Counted from the stretch's first letter, positions 52,101-60,998 are shown. The stretch is 64,000 bases of DNA from Rhizobium sp. NFR07 (GCF_900111905.1 NZ_FOKM01000022.1:1-64000), one strand, 5' to 3'. Notes: generated by a model from the sequence alone, not told the origin. Program-made: numbers and translations.

Positions 52101-52343
52101 ATGAGGAATGGGACTGCAATGAGTTTCTCGACGCAATATATCGTGCGCGATCCATATCAGAGCGCATCATCGGACCGGATGGAACTTGAACGACGCCTTG
52201 GCGATCTCGGCCTCTTGCGGGAAGCTTTCACAATCTCCGACGAGATCGACGGCAGAAGCGTCCTGACCTTTTGGGAGCCGGATCGCAGTGAAGCCCTTCG
52301 CATCCTCTCGATCTTTGAGCCTACTGCTTGTCACGTGCGGTGA
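52101..52343 (+). CDS. Small hypothetical protein upstream of the ArsR-type regulator
   Basis: An 80-residue protein. The first Met and a second one at 52119 are possible starts. The sequence is mixed charge (SASSDRMELERRLGDLGLLR, then DEIDGRSVLTFWEPDRSEAL) and soluble. No family is recognised. It ends 98 bases before the ArsR-type gene in the same direction, so could share its transcript. Composition fits a coding gene. Confidence 0.45.
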   Translation: MRNGTAMSFSTQYIVRDPYQSASSDRMELERRLGDLGLLREAFTISDEIDGRSVLTFWEPDRSEALRILSIFEPTACHVR

Positions 52344-52441
52344 CGGCCACGCGATGATTTGCCGACTATCGGCGTGGCAGGTTGCTGATATCAAGCGGGA
52401 GGAGCTCAACGAGCTCACGCTTCTACGCGGTGGGAGGAAAA

Positions 52442-52801
52442 ATGACCGGCGAGTACAGTTTTTGCTCAAAAAAAGCAGCGAGATTGATCCATGTCTTGGC
52501 ACACGACAGCCGGCTAAAAATTATGGCGCTTGTCGCGCAGCGCGAGTGGGACGTGACGTCGCTGGCTAGGGAAACCAAACTCGCACAGCCCGCGTTATCG
52601 CGTCACCTCAAAAAAATGCGAGATACCGGGCTCGTCCAGACCCGCCGCGAGGCCCAGACGATTTATTACTCTTGTACCGATGCCAGTGTCGCAAGATTGG
52701 TCGAGCTACTAACTCAATCGTCCCTGGGACCAGTGCAGTTGGACAAGGATACAGAGCACGATCGGACGACCGAGGCCTGCTCGGCACCCTGTTCAGCTTG
52801 A
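52442..52801 (+). CDS. ArsR/SmtB-family regulator, NolR-like
   Basis: A 119-residue winged-helix regulator. LIHVLAHDSRLKIMALVAQR starts the fold, LARETKLAQPALSRHLKKMRDTGLV is the recognition helix, and QTRREAQTIYYSCTD is the wing. The text R-R-x-AQTIYYS is the same as in rhizobial NolR, a repressor of nodulation and polysaccharide genes. The ATG at 52442 is chosen because GGGAGG lies five bases before it. The protein also has cysteines at residue 8 and in a C-terminal EACSAPCSA tail, which could sense metal or redox, but this is a guess. Target genes are unknown. Confidence 0.85.
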   Translation: MTGEYSFCSKKAARLIHVLAHDSRLKIMALVAQREWDVTSLARETKLAQPALSRHLKKMRDTGLVQTRREAQTIYYSCTDASVARLVELLTQSSLGPVQLDKDTEHDRTTEACSAPCSA

Positions 52802-52830
52802 AACGGGCGAGCGTCTGCTTGGCTCGCGCT

Positions 52831-54021
52831 TCACTCCTCGCGCAACTGGCGAAACATGACCTGGGCAAGCGAAGTCCGTAGACGACGCAATGTGCTGAGC
52901 GGTAAGCGCGCTACGCGTCTGAGGGATTCGACCTTCTCGTCCTTGAGGGAGGCCTTCATGGCCATGATTGCCCGGATTTTTAGGAGCGTCGGAAAAAAGC
53001 GGGCCGCACCCGTTATGCTCAAGGGCAAGAAATAGCTGACATGCCTGGTCGAAGCGTTTGTCCAGCTGTCCTTCTCCTGCGATGGCATTACCCGCAGGTC
53101 TACGCTGAGACCGCGCTCAAATCCCCATCTGAGTGTGTCCTCGATTAAAAGCATATCCGGGGTAAAACGCGCGTAAGAAGGATCAACACTCGTTACGAAG
53201 ACTTCGATGCGGGTGCGATCGATGGTGGCGAGGAAGGCTGCGATCGTCCTCCCACCGGACGTTAAACGGAAGAGCCCTACCCGTCCGAGGTCAGATCGCT
53301 GCGTTGCAGCGACAAGGAAGAAATGACGTGTCGCATCCTCAAAAAACCACTCGTTCGTTTTCCCGTTGCGCAACAGCCAATCCTGCCTCTCCTCAATCAC
53401 CCAGTCGACGGTTGACGTGTAAGTATCGCCATCGTCCGGAAGTTCGAACTGCAGCGGCCCCAGCTTGGCTAACTGTTTGCGCTTTTGCTTGAGGTCTGCG
53501 CGAAACCTGGACGGAAAGCCGCGTTGGAATTTATGGAAACCCTCGTTGCGCTTCTTTTTGACGGCCGACGCTTCAGTTGGGATCGGAAGGCGATAGAGGC
53601 CGAAATTTGCAAGTGCCCGCTTCATCGGCCCATCGTCATCCACCAGTGGCACATGCATAAGATCGCCTGCCGACTTCAAAAGACCTAGGAGCTCCTGGCA
53701 GACAAGGTCATGATCAACGTGGCAAGCAATTAGAGGATCGCCATATTCTTCCTCGGAACCACAGCCGACCGGATCAATTCGCGCGCCGAAACCTCCCTGG
53801 CGCGAGATAAATGGCCATACTGCGATCAATTGATCGTCGTCCCACACGGTCGCACAAAGCAGCCGATCATTTTCGCGATGCTGTCTGGTCTGCCATCCCA
53901 CCTGGCACCACTGAAAGGTTTGGGTATAGCGACTTGTTGGCACAGCCCTTGCGAGATCATCCCACGCGTTCTGCAGACGAATAAAGCCGCTCTCTCCATC
54001 TATAAGCGAAGCTTTAATCAT
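52831..54021 (-). CDS. GNAT acyltransferase, CelD/BcsL (FemAB-like) type
   Basis: A 396-residue protein of the CelD/BcsL acyltransferase kind found with rhizobial cellulose and exopolysaccharide genes. The N-terminal half has TFQWCQVGWQTRQHRENDRL and the C-terminal GNAT core has VGLFRLTSGGRTIAAFLATI, then YARFTPDMLLIEDTLRWGFE. Between them is a basic helix (PSRFRADLKQKRKQLAKLG). It may acylate a sugar polymer or a lipid-linked unit in the cytoplasm. AAGGTG precedes the start. It converges with the ArsR-type gene. Confidence 0.78.
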   Translation of the reverse strand: MIKASLIDGESGFIRLQNAWDDLARAVPTSRYTQTFQWCQVGWQTRQHRENDRLLCATVWDDDQLIAVWPFISRQGGFGARIDPVGCGSEEEYGDPLIACHVDHDLVCQELLGLLKSAGDLMHVPLVDDDGPMKRALANFGLYRLPIPTEASAVKKKRNEGFHKFQRGFPSRFRADLKQKRKQLAKLGPLQFELPDDGDTYTSTVDWVIEERQDWLLRNGKTNEWFFEDATRHFFLVAATQRSDLGRVGLFRLTSGGRTIAAFLATIDRTRIEVFVTSVDPSYARFTPDMLLIEDTLRWGFERGLSVDLRVMPSQEKDSWTNASTRHVSYFLPLSITGAARFFPTLLKIRAIMAMKASLKDEKVESLRRVARLPLSTLRRLRTSLAQVMFRQLREE

Positions 54022-54377
54022 AACAAATCACACCTTCTAACGATATATCTAGACTAACTAGAATGTAGGTTACGAACAGCTACACCTTTCTGTCAACCAA
54101 TACGCTCCAAATCGCAATCACATTTCCAAGATATACATAAATTCAAGCCGCTATGCTCGAAACAAATTCACTACCTAATTTCTATCCTTTCATAAGCCAT
54201 CCCATGTGAAACATAGCTAGGCAATTGATGTGGCCTTAAGAACCAGTAGTTGATGCGAGCGAAGGCGCTGGAGGATGACATAATACGTTCTGGCCCTGCC
54301 GGACGTGCGACTGCGTTGTCAGTTGAAACTGGAGCAGCAGGCTGGCGTTTGTGGGCAGCCTGCGTTAATCCGCAGGG
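54022..54377. other. Gap without a gene
   Basis: About 355 bases. The first 150 are AT-rich and upstream of the CelD-like gene, so probably its promoter. The rest shows nothing I can name up to the small frame at 54378. Confidence 0.4.
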
Positions 54378-54509
54378 ATGAGCAAAATCACCCGTGATTG
54401 GATCATTGTCAGCATTGCGTTGATTGCAATGATCTTCGCCTTGAACGGCGGGATCATCTGGTATTCCTACAAACTTCAAGACGAACGTTTCTCAGCGGAA
54501 ACGCGCTAG
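54378..54509 (+). CDS. 43-residue single-pass membrane protein
   Basis: The frame starts MSKITRDWIIVSIALIAMIF and ends in a charged tail (YKLQDERFSAETR). One hydrophobic helix lies at residues 9-29. The ribosome site is weak. It converges with the LhgO-like gene. No family is recognised. Confidence 0.4.
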   Translation: MSKITRDWIIVSIALIAMIFALNGGIIWYSYKLQDERFSAETR

Positions 54510-54557
54510 CGACCGTGCCTCGACTTGTTGCTCCGCTCAAGGGCGGAATAACGGCAA

Positions 54558-55676
54558 TCATGAGCGCCTAAGGCGCAAATAGACGTCGTCGGCAATCGCA
54601 AGAGAGGCGGTAAGACCCGGGGATTCAATGCCATAGAGCGCGACATAGCCTGAATGGCCGGTCTCTTCCGGTCCCTGGATGACAAAGTCGCCGCCACCGC
54701 CGCCATCCGGGCCGACAGTCTTCGGCCGGATGCCGGCATAGGCCGGCTGGAGCATATTGTCCTTCAGAAGCGGCCAATACCGGCGAATCGCTGCGTAGAA
54801 CTTTTCAGCGCGCGCCAAGTCGACATCGTAGTCCGGCTGAACGGTCCATTCGACATCCGGGCCGAAACGCGCCTGGCCGGCAAAGTCGAGCGTCAGATGC
54901 ACCCCAAGACCACCCTGTTCCGGCACCGGATAGATCAGCCGGCTGGCCGGCGACCTGCCCGAAAGCGAAAAATAGCTGCCCTTGGCAAGATGTCTCTGCG
55001 GTATCGTTGCCGGATCCAGGCCATGCATGCCCATCGACACGGACCAGGCGCAGAGACCAGCCGCGTTGATGACGAGGCCAGCCTTGGCCCGAAAGGGATC
55101 GCTGCCGCCAACCGAGAGCAGAGCTCCCTCGGCACACAGTTCACCATCCAGGACAGCGGAATTGACCACGATCGTGCCGCCATGGGCTTCGATGTCAGTG
55201 ATATAGGCCTCCATCAATCCGTGGCTGTCTATGATACCCGTCGAAGGCGAGAGCAGCGCCGCATACCCCTCGATCTGCGGCTCCATGGACCGCAACTCGC
55301 TCGCATCGATCAGACGGCAATCGTCGACGCCGTTGGCGGAGGCCTGGACAAGCAGCTTTTCCAGATAGGCAACCTCTTGCGGGCTAGACGCGACCACGAG
55401 CTTGCCGCATTGTCGATGCGGCACATGACGCTCGCGGCAATAGGCGTACAGGTCCTGCTTGCCTTTGACGCACAGTTCGGCCTTGCGGCTGCCGCTCGGA
55501 TAATAGAGCCCGGCATGAATGACCTCACTGTTGCGCGATGACGAGATGCTTCCCGTCAGCGGTTCGCTCTCGAGCAGGACGACGTCCCGTCCGGCGATCG
55601 CCAGTCGGCGGGCAATCGCCAGGCCCACCACCCCGCCACCGACCACCACGCAGTCGAGTTCAAGCAATTCATCCAT
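54558..55676 (-). CDS. FAD-dependent oxidoreductase, L-2-hydroxyglutarate-oxidase-like (DAO family)
   Basis: A 372-residue flavoprotein. LDCVVVGGGVVGLAIARRLA is the FAD motif, SSRNSEVIHAGLYYPSGSRK is the LhgO-type mark with the active-site histidine, and FVIQGPEETGHSGYVALYGIESPGLT closes the domain. The ATG at 55676 is preferred, with AGGAGC before it; the frame to 55817 is longer but lacks support. The enzyme oxidises L-2-hydroxyglutarate or a similar 2-hydroxyacid at the membrane and passes electrons to the quinone pool in known members. It stands alone here. Confidence 0.85.
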   Translation of the reverse strand: MDELLELDCVVVGGGVVGLAIARRLAIAGRDVVLLESEPLTGSISSSRNSEVIHAGLYYPSGSRKAELCVKGKQDLYAYCRERHVPHRQCGKLVVASSPQEVAYLEKLLVQASANGVDDCRLIDASELRSMEPQIEGYAALLSPSTGIIDSHGLMEAYITDIEAHGGTIVVNSAVLDGELCAEGALLSVGGSDPFRAKAGLVINAAGLCAWSVSMGMHGLDPATIPQRHLAKGSYFSLSGRSPASRLIYPVPEQGGLGVHLTLDFAGQARFGPDVEWTVQPDYDVDLARAEKFYAAIRRYWPLLKDNMLQPAYAGIRPKTVGPDGGGGGDFVIQGPEETGHSGYVALYGIESPGLTASLAIADDVYLRLRRS

Positions 55677-55864
55677 GCGAGCCTGCTCCTGTACGTAGTC
55701 CGCGCGCGGTTTTACGCAGCCTAAATTCGTGCCCTGCCAGTGCGACAGCCCATGATACAAGCGTGGGCGTAAATTGTGCGTGGCGTCAGACGAGACGGGA
55801 CAGTTCGCACCACTCAAAAACCGCCTCGTGCCGGCGCCCCTGTTCTGAGACCGGCGAGGTCAAT

Positions 55865-55975
55865 ATGACCGACTTCGTAGACAAGGCAATTCTAAGCAGT
55901 TGCGTATCAACACAGGATGCCTTGTGTCGCGACGGGCTTGCCGCACCGCTGTTGCACGCCGCCGATGCAGCGTGA
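55865..55975 (+). CDS. Doubtful 36-residue protein
   Basis: The frame starts MTDFVDKAILSSCVSTQDAL and has GAGG five bases before the ATG. It is short and matches no family I know. It may be chance. Confidence 0.25.
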   Translation: MTDFVDKAILSSCVSTQDALCRDGLAAPLLHAADAA

Positions 55976-56349
55976 GGGCAGCTACCTTCTCGAAGCCCAG
56001 CCGCCCTCACCCTTCAACGACATCATGTCGAGGTTTTGCGCTCATCGCAGCGGCGGGATAGCCGGGGGCGAATGAGTCGGCAAGATGCTGGTCTATGGTG
56101 AACTGCGCACGGATCAAGAGCGTCGCAGCGATGACGTGCTGACTGTGCCGGTTCGATCTCATTGATCGAGGCTACCTGAGGTACACAAGAAGAAGAGACA
56201 TACTGCGACAGACTACGTGCCACCTCCTGTTCAGCAGGGCTCAATCCGACCTCAAGGGGCGTAGGCAGGCGGGCCCGGTTTGAGCCTACAAGATTGAAGT
56301 TTCGGATTTTTCTCGTCCGCTCAGCCTGGACTGCTCGGCCTTTGCTACC

Positions 56350-56524
56350 GGCATTTGGGTTTCGCGACCGTCAGCTATACCCGTGAGGTCGCAAAGCCCT
56401 ACGCTGTAAGGCGTACATGGACAGACAAAGATATTTATGGCTCAATCCGTTCGGGCCAGTTGCTGATGGCTCTCTGATTCCACCCCATTCTCCCCTCTGC
56501 GTTAGCGTCAGAGGGGATTTTTTT
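56350..56524 (+). ncRNA. Possible small RNA with three hairpins and a terminator
   Basis: In a gene-free stretch the sequence holds a chain of hairpins: GCGACC (about 56362) with GGTCGC (about 56388), TACGC with GCGTA around a TGTAAG loop (about 56400-56416), and a final stem with a long T-run (separate entry). A CTATAC word near 56374 could be a -10 box, which would give a transcript of about 140 bases. No open frame of note is inside. The 5' end is a guess. No known sRNA family is recognised. Confidence 0.45.
56492..56524 (+). terminator. Rho-independent terminator
   Basis: CCCCTCTG (56492-56499) pairs perfectly with CAGAGGGG (56509-56516) across a 9-base loop, followed by A and seven T. 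It is a textbook terminator for the plus strand, and no plus-strand gene ends near it. Confidence 0.85.
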
Positions 56525-56793
56525 GAGTGGTAGCGCATGGAGGAACGTTTCGTGGGATGATAGGTCACAAACCTGGTTATCTGCTCCAACAGACCATGGC
56601 TATCACGTTAGAACCGGGAAACCAGATGCTCCGCGAGGGTCGAAGGCGCACCTGCGAGAGCCGACCGTTTTCATGGTCCGTGATGTGAGCGATAATAAGC
56701 CGATGACATTTGGGTCGAGACTGCTACTCCGGCGAGCTCCGTTTTGCAAACGGACTGTCGCGCAGGAAACGGCGCAGAAAACCCAAGGATCCG

Positions 56794-57510
56794 TTAGCGA
56801 AACTCACCGATGAGATGTCTATAGGCATATTCGGCGCGACCGTAGCAATCGCGGGCAACGACCTCCAGACCCGCTCGATTGTTGACGACAACCCTGTTAC
56901 GGGTTGATCGGACCAACCTCTGGGCCTCCAGACGAGGGAGGACTTCGGCAACATCGTCGTAATCTGCGAGTGCCATGGCGGAAAGTGATTTTTTGGTCAA
57001 CGGTATCTCGTCCCCATCCATGCGATCGTGGCACATCAACAGGCATCGCGCCACGCGTTCTTCCGGGCTGTGACTGACAGCGGCGAAAGCGTTGTAGGCG
57101 GACTGAACAAGAAACGCCTCGACGAAGCGATCCAGGAGCTGGCGCAGCGATGGCAAGGTCTCAACCATTTCCTGCAGAGATTGAACCGAGATCTGATAGC
57201 CACGGCCCTCGATTTTCATGATGACGTCGAACAGGCTCGGCTGACGCGACAGCGCTGGCAAAGCCGGTATTATGCCCTCGCGGCCGATGATGCCGATCTC
57301 GCTTGTCTTTTTTTTCGGGGAGCGAGCAATAACAGAGGCGACTCCAGCTTGCAGAAAATAAGCCTCTCGGGTCTCCTCCCCGAAAGCAACCAGGACTGAA
57401 CCTACTGGCAGGTTGACCGGCTCAAGCTTGCTCGCCAGTGCCTCACGCGCTCGCAGATCCCCGTGGGCAAGAAGCGTGTGGGCCGATCCGATATCAACAC
57501 CGTTTTTCAT
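56794..57510 (-). CDS. Crp/Fnr-family regulator with an unusual DNA-binding helix
   Basis: A 238-residue cNMP-binding-fold protein. The N-terminal domain has KLEPVNLPVGSVLVAFGEET, then YFLQAGVASVIARS and IGIIGREGIIPALPAL. A long dimer helix follows, and the HTH_Crp part ends EVVARDCYG. The usual recognition-helix text (RRPGVT-like) is replaced by ALADYDDVAEVLPRL, with acidic residues. There is no Fe-S cysteine cluster at the N-terminus, so it is not an oxygen sensor of the FNR kind. The ATG at 57510 is chosen; a longer frame to 57615 is unlikely. It is divergent from the GT2 gene. Confidence 0.78.
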   Translation of the reverse strand: MKNGVDIGSAHTLLAHGDLRAREALASKLEPVNLPVGSVLVAFGEETREAYFLQAGVASVIARSPKKKTSEIGIIGREGIIPALPALSRQPSLFDVIMKIEGRGYQISVQSLQEMVETLPSLRQLLDRFVEAFLVQSAYNAFAAVSHSPEERVARCLLMCHDRMDGDEIPLTKKSLSAMALADYDDVAEVLPRLEAQRLVRSTRNRVVVNNRAGLEVVARDCYGRAEYAYRHLIGEFR

Positions 57511-57767
57511 GTAAGCCCCGCTTGCTGTTTCTACTGCATGGGGCTGCGATGAGGCATGCCTCTCGCAGACGGCAACTGAATTTCCCTCTGTCAGGGTAGC
57601 CCAGTACGCGACCAAGTCAGAACATGACGGTCGACCGGCCGTATATTAGAATATCGCTACATAGAAAGCCAGCGACTCGATGATGACCCTAAAGCGAACG
57701 GTTGGATCTCACTCGCGTTTTTCGCCGACGGCGCTGTCGGCTTACTGCCTGATCCGTATAGCGAAGG

Positions 57768-57841
57768 GTGGACGATAGCTTCACCGCCCTACGGTACCAA
57801 GCTATCGTCCACAGGCGCCCGAAAGCGGCGGCGTCGGGCGC
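57768..57841. repeat. Two strong adjacent hairpins
   Basis: GTGGACGATAGCTT (57768-57781) is exactly inverted at 57799-57812 with a 17-base loop. Three bases later GCGCCCGA (57815-57822) is inverted at 57834-57841. They lie in the 687-base gap between the Crp/Fnr gene (minus) and the GT2 gene (plus), so could be a leader RNA structure or an operator. Confidence 0.6.
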
Positions 57842-57900
57842 GAGCGGATTATGTCATCAGCGAAATAAAGCGCAAGCGGTTTGGTAATATACTAACGTTT

Positions 57901-58098
57901 TCAGCACCCGCGAGCTGCCTGTGTTCCGGACGCAGTTTTCGAAGAGGTTGCAGACCTGCATGGGTTGACCAGATCGTCGAGATTCCCTGCGGACAACCGA
58001 CGCGCCGCCGCAAGCAGTCCGGATTTCAGGTCATGCATCTGCAGATTTCCAAGGGAGGCAAGTTCCGCCAAGTAACCTTTTATGCGCGTACTATGCAT
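57901..58098 (-). CDS. Doubtful 65-residue protein
   Basis: The frame starts MHSTRIKGYLAELASLGNLQ and has fairly good third-position GC, with a helical first half and a Ser/Thr-rich end. There is no ribosome site. It lies opposite to, and just upstream of, the GT2 gene. It may be chance or a small regulator. Confidence 0.3.
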   Translation of the reverse strand: MHSTRIKGYLAELASLGNLQMHDLKSGLLAAARRLSAGNLDDLVNPCRSATSSKTASGTQAARGC

Positions 58099-58197
58099 GA
58101 TCCGGTAAACATCGTACTGTGATCGCGGTCTTGCAACATACCTGTCACCTGCTGCTGAATAGCTTTTTTACATCCGATAAAAATGGAGATATTGTCG

Positions 58198-59232
58198 ATG
58201 AAAACGGTGTCGGTTGTTATGGGAACATATAACGGCGCTAAATTCATCGATGAACAGATCGATAGCCTTCTCAATCAAACCTTCAAACCCCACGAAATTA
58301 TAATATGCGACGACCAGTCGACCGATGCGACGTTTAAAATTGTGTCGCGATTGGCATCGCAGAGCTCGGTTCCGATCCTTTTGCATCGGAACGCACACCG
58401 GCTGGGCTTTGAAGACAATTTCATCAAAGCAGCCAATCTTGCTACGGGCGAGTTGGTTGCGTTTTGCGATCAGGACGATATCTGGTTTCCAGATAAACTT
58501 CACGTCGTCGCTCGGCATTTCGATTCCAAAGATGTGTCGCTCTGCGTGCACACAGCGATCACGATTGACGAGACCGGGCTTGAGCTCGACAAGTTCAGCC
58601 AGGGGATTACCGCCGATAGAGTGAACGATCCTCTCTCATACAGTCCGTGGTTTACCTATTTTGGTTTCTCCATGACGTTTCGTCGCGCTCTGTTGGACAT
58701 CCTTCCGCACGAGCAGCGGGGGATCGATTTCATAAGCGGGCATGATCACCTGGCTCATGATCGGTGGATCATGTTCCTTGCAAACATCAGCGGAAAAACC
58801 GTCGAGCTTGCCCAACCACTGGTCGGATATCGTCAGCATTCCTCGAACGTCTTTGGCGCGAAAGGCAAACGGAAGCCCCCTGTGAACGGGGATAATCTCT
58901 TTGAGAACTTCGCCAAATATTACGCCTTCATGGCGAACAAACGAGAGATCATTGATAATCTTCCCGACGAGAAATCCGAAATCTTTCCGCTGCTCAACAA
59001 AGAAAACATCATGGCCTACATCGAAATGGCGAGCATGAACCTTGAGGCCAGATCGAAGATTTATCGATCGAGGCGCAGAATATCGGCGACAAGGAACCTG
59101 ATCATCGCGTCGCTCGGCGGACATTTTAAGGAGGTACCAAGTGGAAATTTCATCCGCAGGGATTTTTTGAAAGACCTCGGCTACGTGGTGACGAACACGC
59201 GATGGTCGAGGGAGCTTGCAAGCCGCCAATAG
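58198..59232 (+). CDS. Glycosyltransferase family 2
   Basis: A 344-residue GT-A enzyme. KTVSVVMGTYNGAKFIDEQI, then CDDQSTDAT binds the donor, and VAFCDQDDIWFPDKL carries the DQDD metal motif, as in rhamnosyl/WaaX-like GT2 proteins. HDHLAHDRWIMFLAN has the catalytic base region. The ATG at 58198 is chosen because GGAGA lies seven bases before it; an ATG at 58183 is also in frame. It likely acts on a surface polysaccharide or LPS sugar. It is monocistronic, with hairpins upstream, and converges with the DadA-like gene. Confidence 0.87.
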   Translation: MKTVSVVMGTYNGAKFIDEQIDSLLNQTFKPHEIIICDDQSTDATFKIVSRLASQSSVPILLHRNAHRLGFEDNFIKAANLATGELVAFCDQDDIWFPDKLHVVARHFDSKDVSLCVHTAITIDETGLELDKFSQGITADRVNDPLSYSPWFTYFGFSMTFRRALLDILPHEQRGIDFISGHDHLAHDRWIMFLANISGKTVELAQPLVGYRQHSSNVFGAKGKRKPPVNGDNLFENFAKYYAFMANKREIIDNLPDEKSEIFPLLNKENIMAYIEMASMNLEARSKIYRSRRRISATRNLIIASLGGHFKEVPSGNFIRRDFLKDLGYVVTNTRWSRELASRQ

Positions 59233-59302
59233 AAGCGCTCCAACGTGCTCCTGGGCGCGCCCTGGGTGCCACACACATCACCCCGGCAATGCCTTACCAG
59301 GA

Positions 59303-60517
59303 TCACGCCGTATCTATCTCTCTTATTTGGCTGGCGAGACGGGCAGCCGATCCCATGGACAATGTCCATCCGAGGGAGCCGTGGCCGCAGTTCACATATA
59401 ACCCTTTAAGCCGTGTCACGCCGATGATGGGCTGATTATCGGGTGTCATTGGTCTGAAACCTGTCCACGCATTGACCTCTGCGCGATAATCTCCGGCAGC
59501 CGGAAAAGCCCGTTCGGCGGCTTGCGCAAATGATGAGAAGCGTTGGGCATCAAACCTCTGATCGAGCGGCCCGAGATCTGCAACACCTGCTATTCTAAGT
59601 CGATCAGCCAAGCGGCAGAAGACGATCTTGCGAGTGCTGTCGGTAATGCTCACGTGAGGTGCGTCCGGCAGCGCTGGTATCGTCATGGAGTAGCCTTGGA
59701 GCGGCCAGATCGGGAGCGCTATACCCGCACGTGCCGCGATGCGACGGCTGTCGACGCCTAAAGCGATGACGGCTCGACGGCACGCGATCTCGCCCCGGTC
59801 GGTGCGGATTGAGGCAAGCCGTCCGCGGTCACTGTCTATATCGGTGATCCTGGTTCCAAACCGGAAAGAGACACCATAATCTTCTTCAAGAATGTTTCTC
59901 AAGCCGCGACAGAACAGACTGCAATCACCGGCCTCGTCCTCAGGCGACCAGAGTGCGCCAGCGATTGGGTGGGCATAACTGGCAAGCGCCGGCTCGATTT
60001 CGAGCGCCTCGCGTGGCGATAGGAGGGACTGCCTCACTCCCGCAGATCGCTTCATTGAGATCGTTTGTTCAGCATCGCGTAGCCCAGCCTGAGAGGCGTA
60101 CAGCGTCAACTTCCCCGACATTCGGTGATCGAAACCGAGGCGGCTTGATATAGACCTAAATCGCTGCCGGCTCTCGAGCGCGAGATCGAGCAGTCTCAAC
60201 GTGTTGCGTTCGAACCTTCGTTTCGAGCCGTTCGCTAGGAATGAGCACGACCAACGCGCGAACTGCCATGACGCCGTCGGGCGAATGCGCACGGCGGGAT
60301 CCCGCCTCGTCAGGTAGGATGGGATTTTCCGCAGTAAGGCGGGTGACGAGAAGGCGTCGGTGAAGAGGTAGCTCAATTGCGCGCCATTGCCGGAGCTTGC
60401 ACCGGCGCCCGGCCCCTCGGCGGCGTCGACGACTGTGACCTGATGGCCGTCTTCGGCCAGGGCAAGGGCCGTCGTCAAACCGACGACACCCGCGCCAAGA
60501 ACAACGATCTCACGCAC
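59303..60517 (-). CDS. D-amino acid dehydrogenase-like FAD oxidoreductase (DadA-like)
   Basis: A 404-residue flavoprotein of the DAO/DadA kind. REIVVLGAGVVGLTTALALAEDG binds FAD and EGPGAGASSGNGAQLSYLF is the DadA mark. Near the C-terminus are WTGFRPMTPDNQPIIGVTRL and CGHGSLGWTLSMGSA. The start is GTG with GAGGG eight bases before, overlapping the RidA stop by eight bases. It oxidises D-amino acids or secondary amines (including opine-like ones in relatives) to imines, which RidA can hydrolyse. It is the last gene of the minus operon. Confidence 0.86.
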   Translation of the reverse strand: MREIVVLGAGVVGLTTALALAEDGHQVTVVDAAEGPGAGASSGNGAQLSYLFTDAFSSPALLRKIPSYLTRRDPAVRIRPTASWQFARWSCSFLANGSKRRFERNTLRLLDLALESRQRFRSISSRLGFDHRMSGKLTLYASQAGLRDAEQTISMKRSAGVRQSLLSPREALEIEPALASYAHPIAGALWSPEDEAGDCSLFCRGLRNILEEDYGVSFRFGTRITDIDSDRGRLASIRTDRGEIACRRAVIALGVDSRRIAARAGIALPIWPLQGYSMTIPALPDAPHVSITDSTRKIVFCRLADRLRIAGVADLGPLDQRFDAQRFSSFAQAAERAFPAAGDYRAEVNAWTGFRPMTPDNQPIIGVTRLKGLYVNCGHGSLGWTLSMGSAARLASQIREIDTA

Positions 60518-60998
60518 TGGCTGTTACCCTCTTCGAGACACGCGCGATGACTTCGATCTCCACCGGCGCTCCGCGTGGAAGAGACATGACGCCGATCGCC
60601 GTACGTGCATGCCGGCCGTGTGCTCTAAAGACCTTCTCGAATACCTCCGATGCGTGGTCGATGATCGGAGATATTGTGGTAAAGTCAGGCGAGCAGTTGA
60701 GGTAACCAGATAGCCTGACGATTTCCTCGACCTCCGAAAGCTTTCCTCGGGTCGCAGTTGAGAGCTGGGCTATCACGTTCAAGGCTGAGAGCCTGGCAGC
60801 TTCCGCAGCCAGTTTTTCATCTAGGTTGAGCCCGACCTTGCCGACGTAGCGCAACGCACCGTTATCAAGTGGTAGTTGGCCGGATACGAAGACGAGATCG
60901 CCAACGATCTTAAAACCTACGAGTTTGCCCGCGGGCGCAGACGTCGTGGGAAGATGCATATTCAAAGCGGCCAGACGGTTCTCGGGGCTATCAATCAC
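60510..60998 (-). CDS. RidA/YjgF family enamine/imine deaminase
   Basis: A 162-residue protein. The start GTG at 60998 is chosen because it has GGAGC six bases before and overlaps the upstream stop; the longer frame to 61127 runs through the next gene. GKLVGFKIVGDLVFVSGQLP, SALNVIAQLSTATRGKLSEV and VEIEVIARVSK are RidA marks. RidA proteins hydrolyse reactive imines made by oxidases, which fits the DadA-like enzyme encoded next to it. A conserved Arg of the classic RidA (R-x-C-V-E type) is not seen; VEIEVIA replaces CVEIEAIA. Confidence 0.82.
   Translation of the reverse strand: MIDSPENRLAALNMHLPTTSAPAGKLVGFKIVGDLVFVSGQLPLDNGALRYVGKVGLNLDEKLAAEAARLSALNVIAQLSTATRGKLSEVEEIVRLSGYLNCSPDFTTISPIIDHASEVFEKVFRAHGRHARTAIGVMSLPRGAPVEIEVIARVSKRVTASA

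Larger units (their letters stand above)
55677..56793. other. Gene-poor stretch
   Basis: About 1.1 kb without a long gene. It holds a doubtful 36-codon frame at 55865, a short inverted repeat GTGAGGGC/GCCCTCAC at 55972-56010, and the structured region with the strong terminator at 56350-56524. The rest of 55980-56340 shows no coding character. Confidence 0.4.

Noticed and set aside
54654..55541. 295-codon plus-strand frame
   Set aside because: Antisense to the LhgO-like gene, which has clear FAD motifs.
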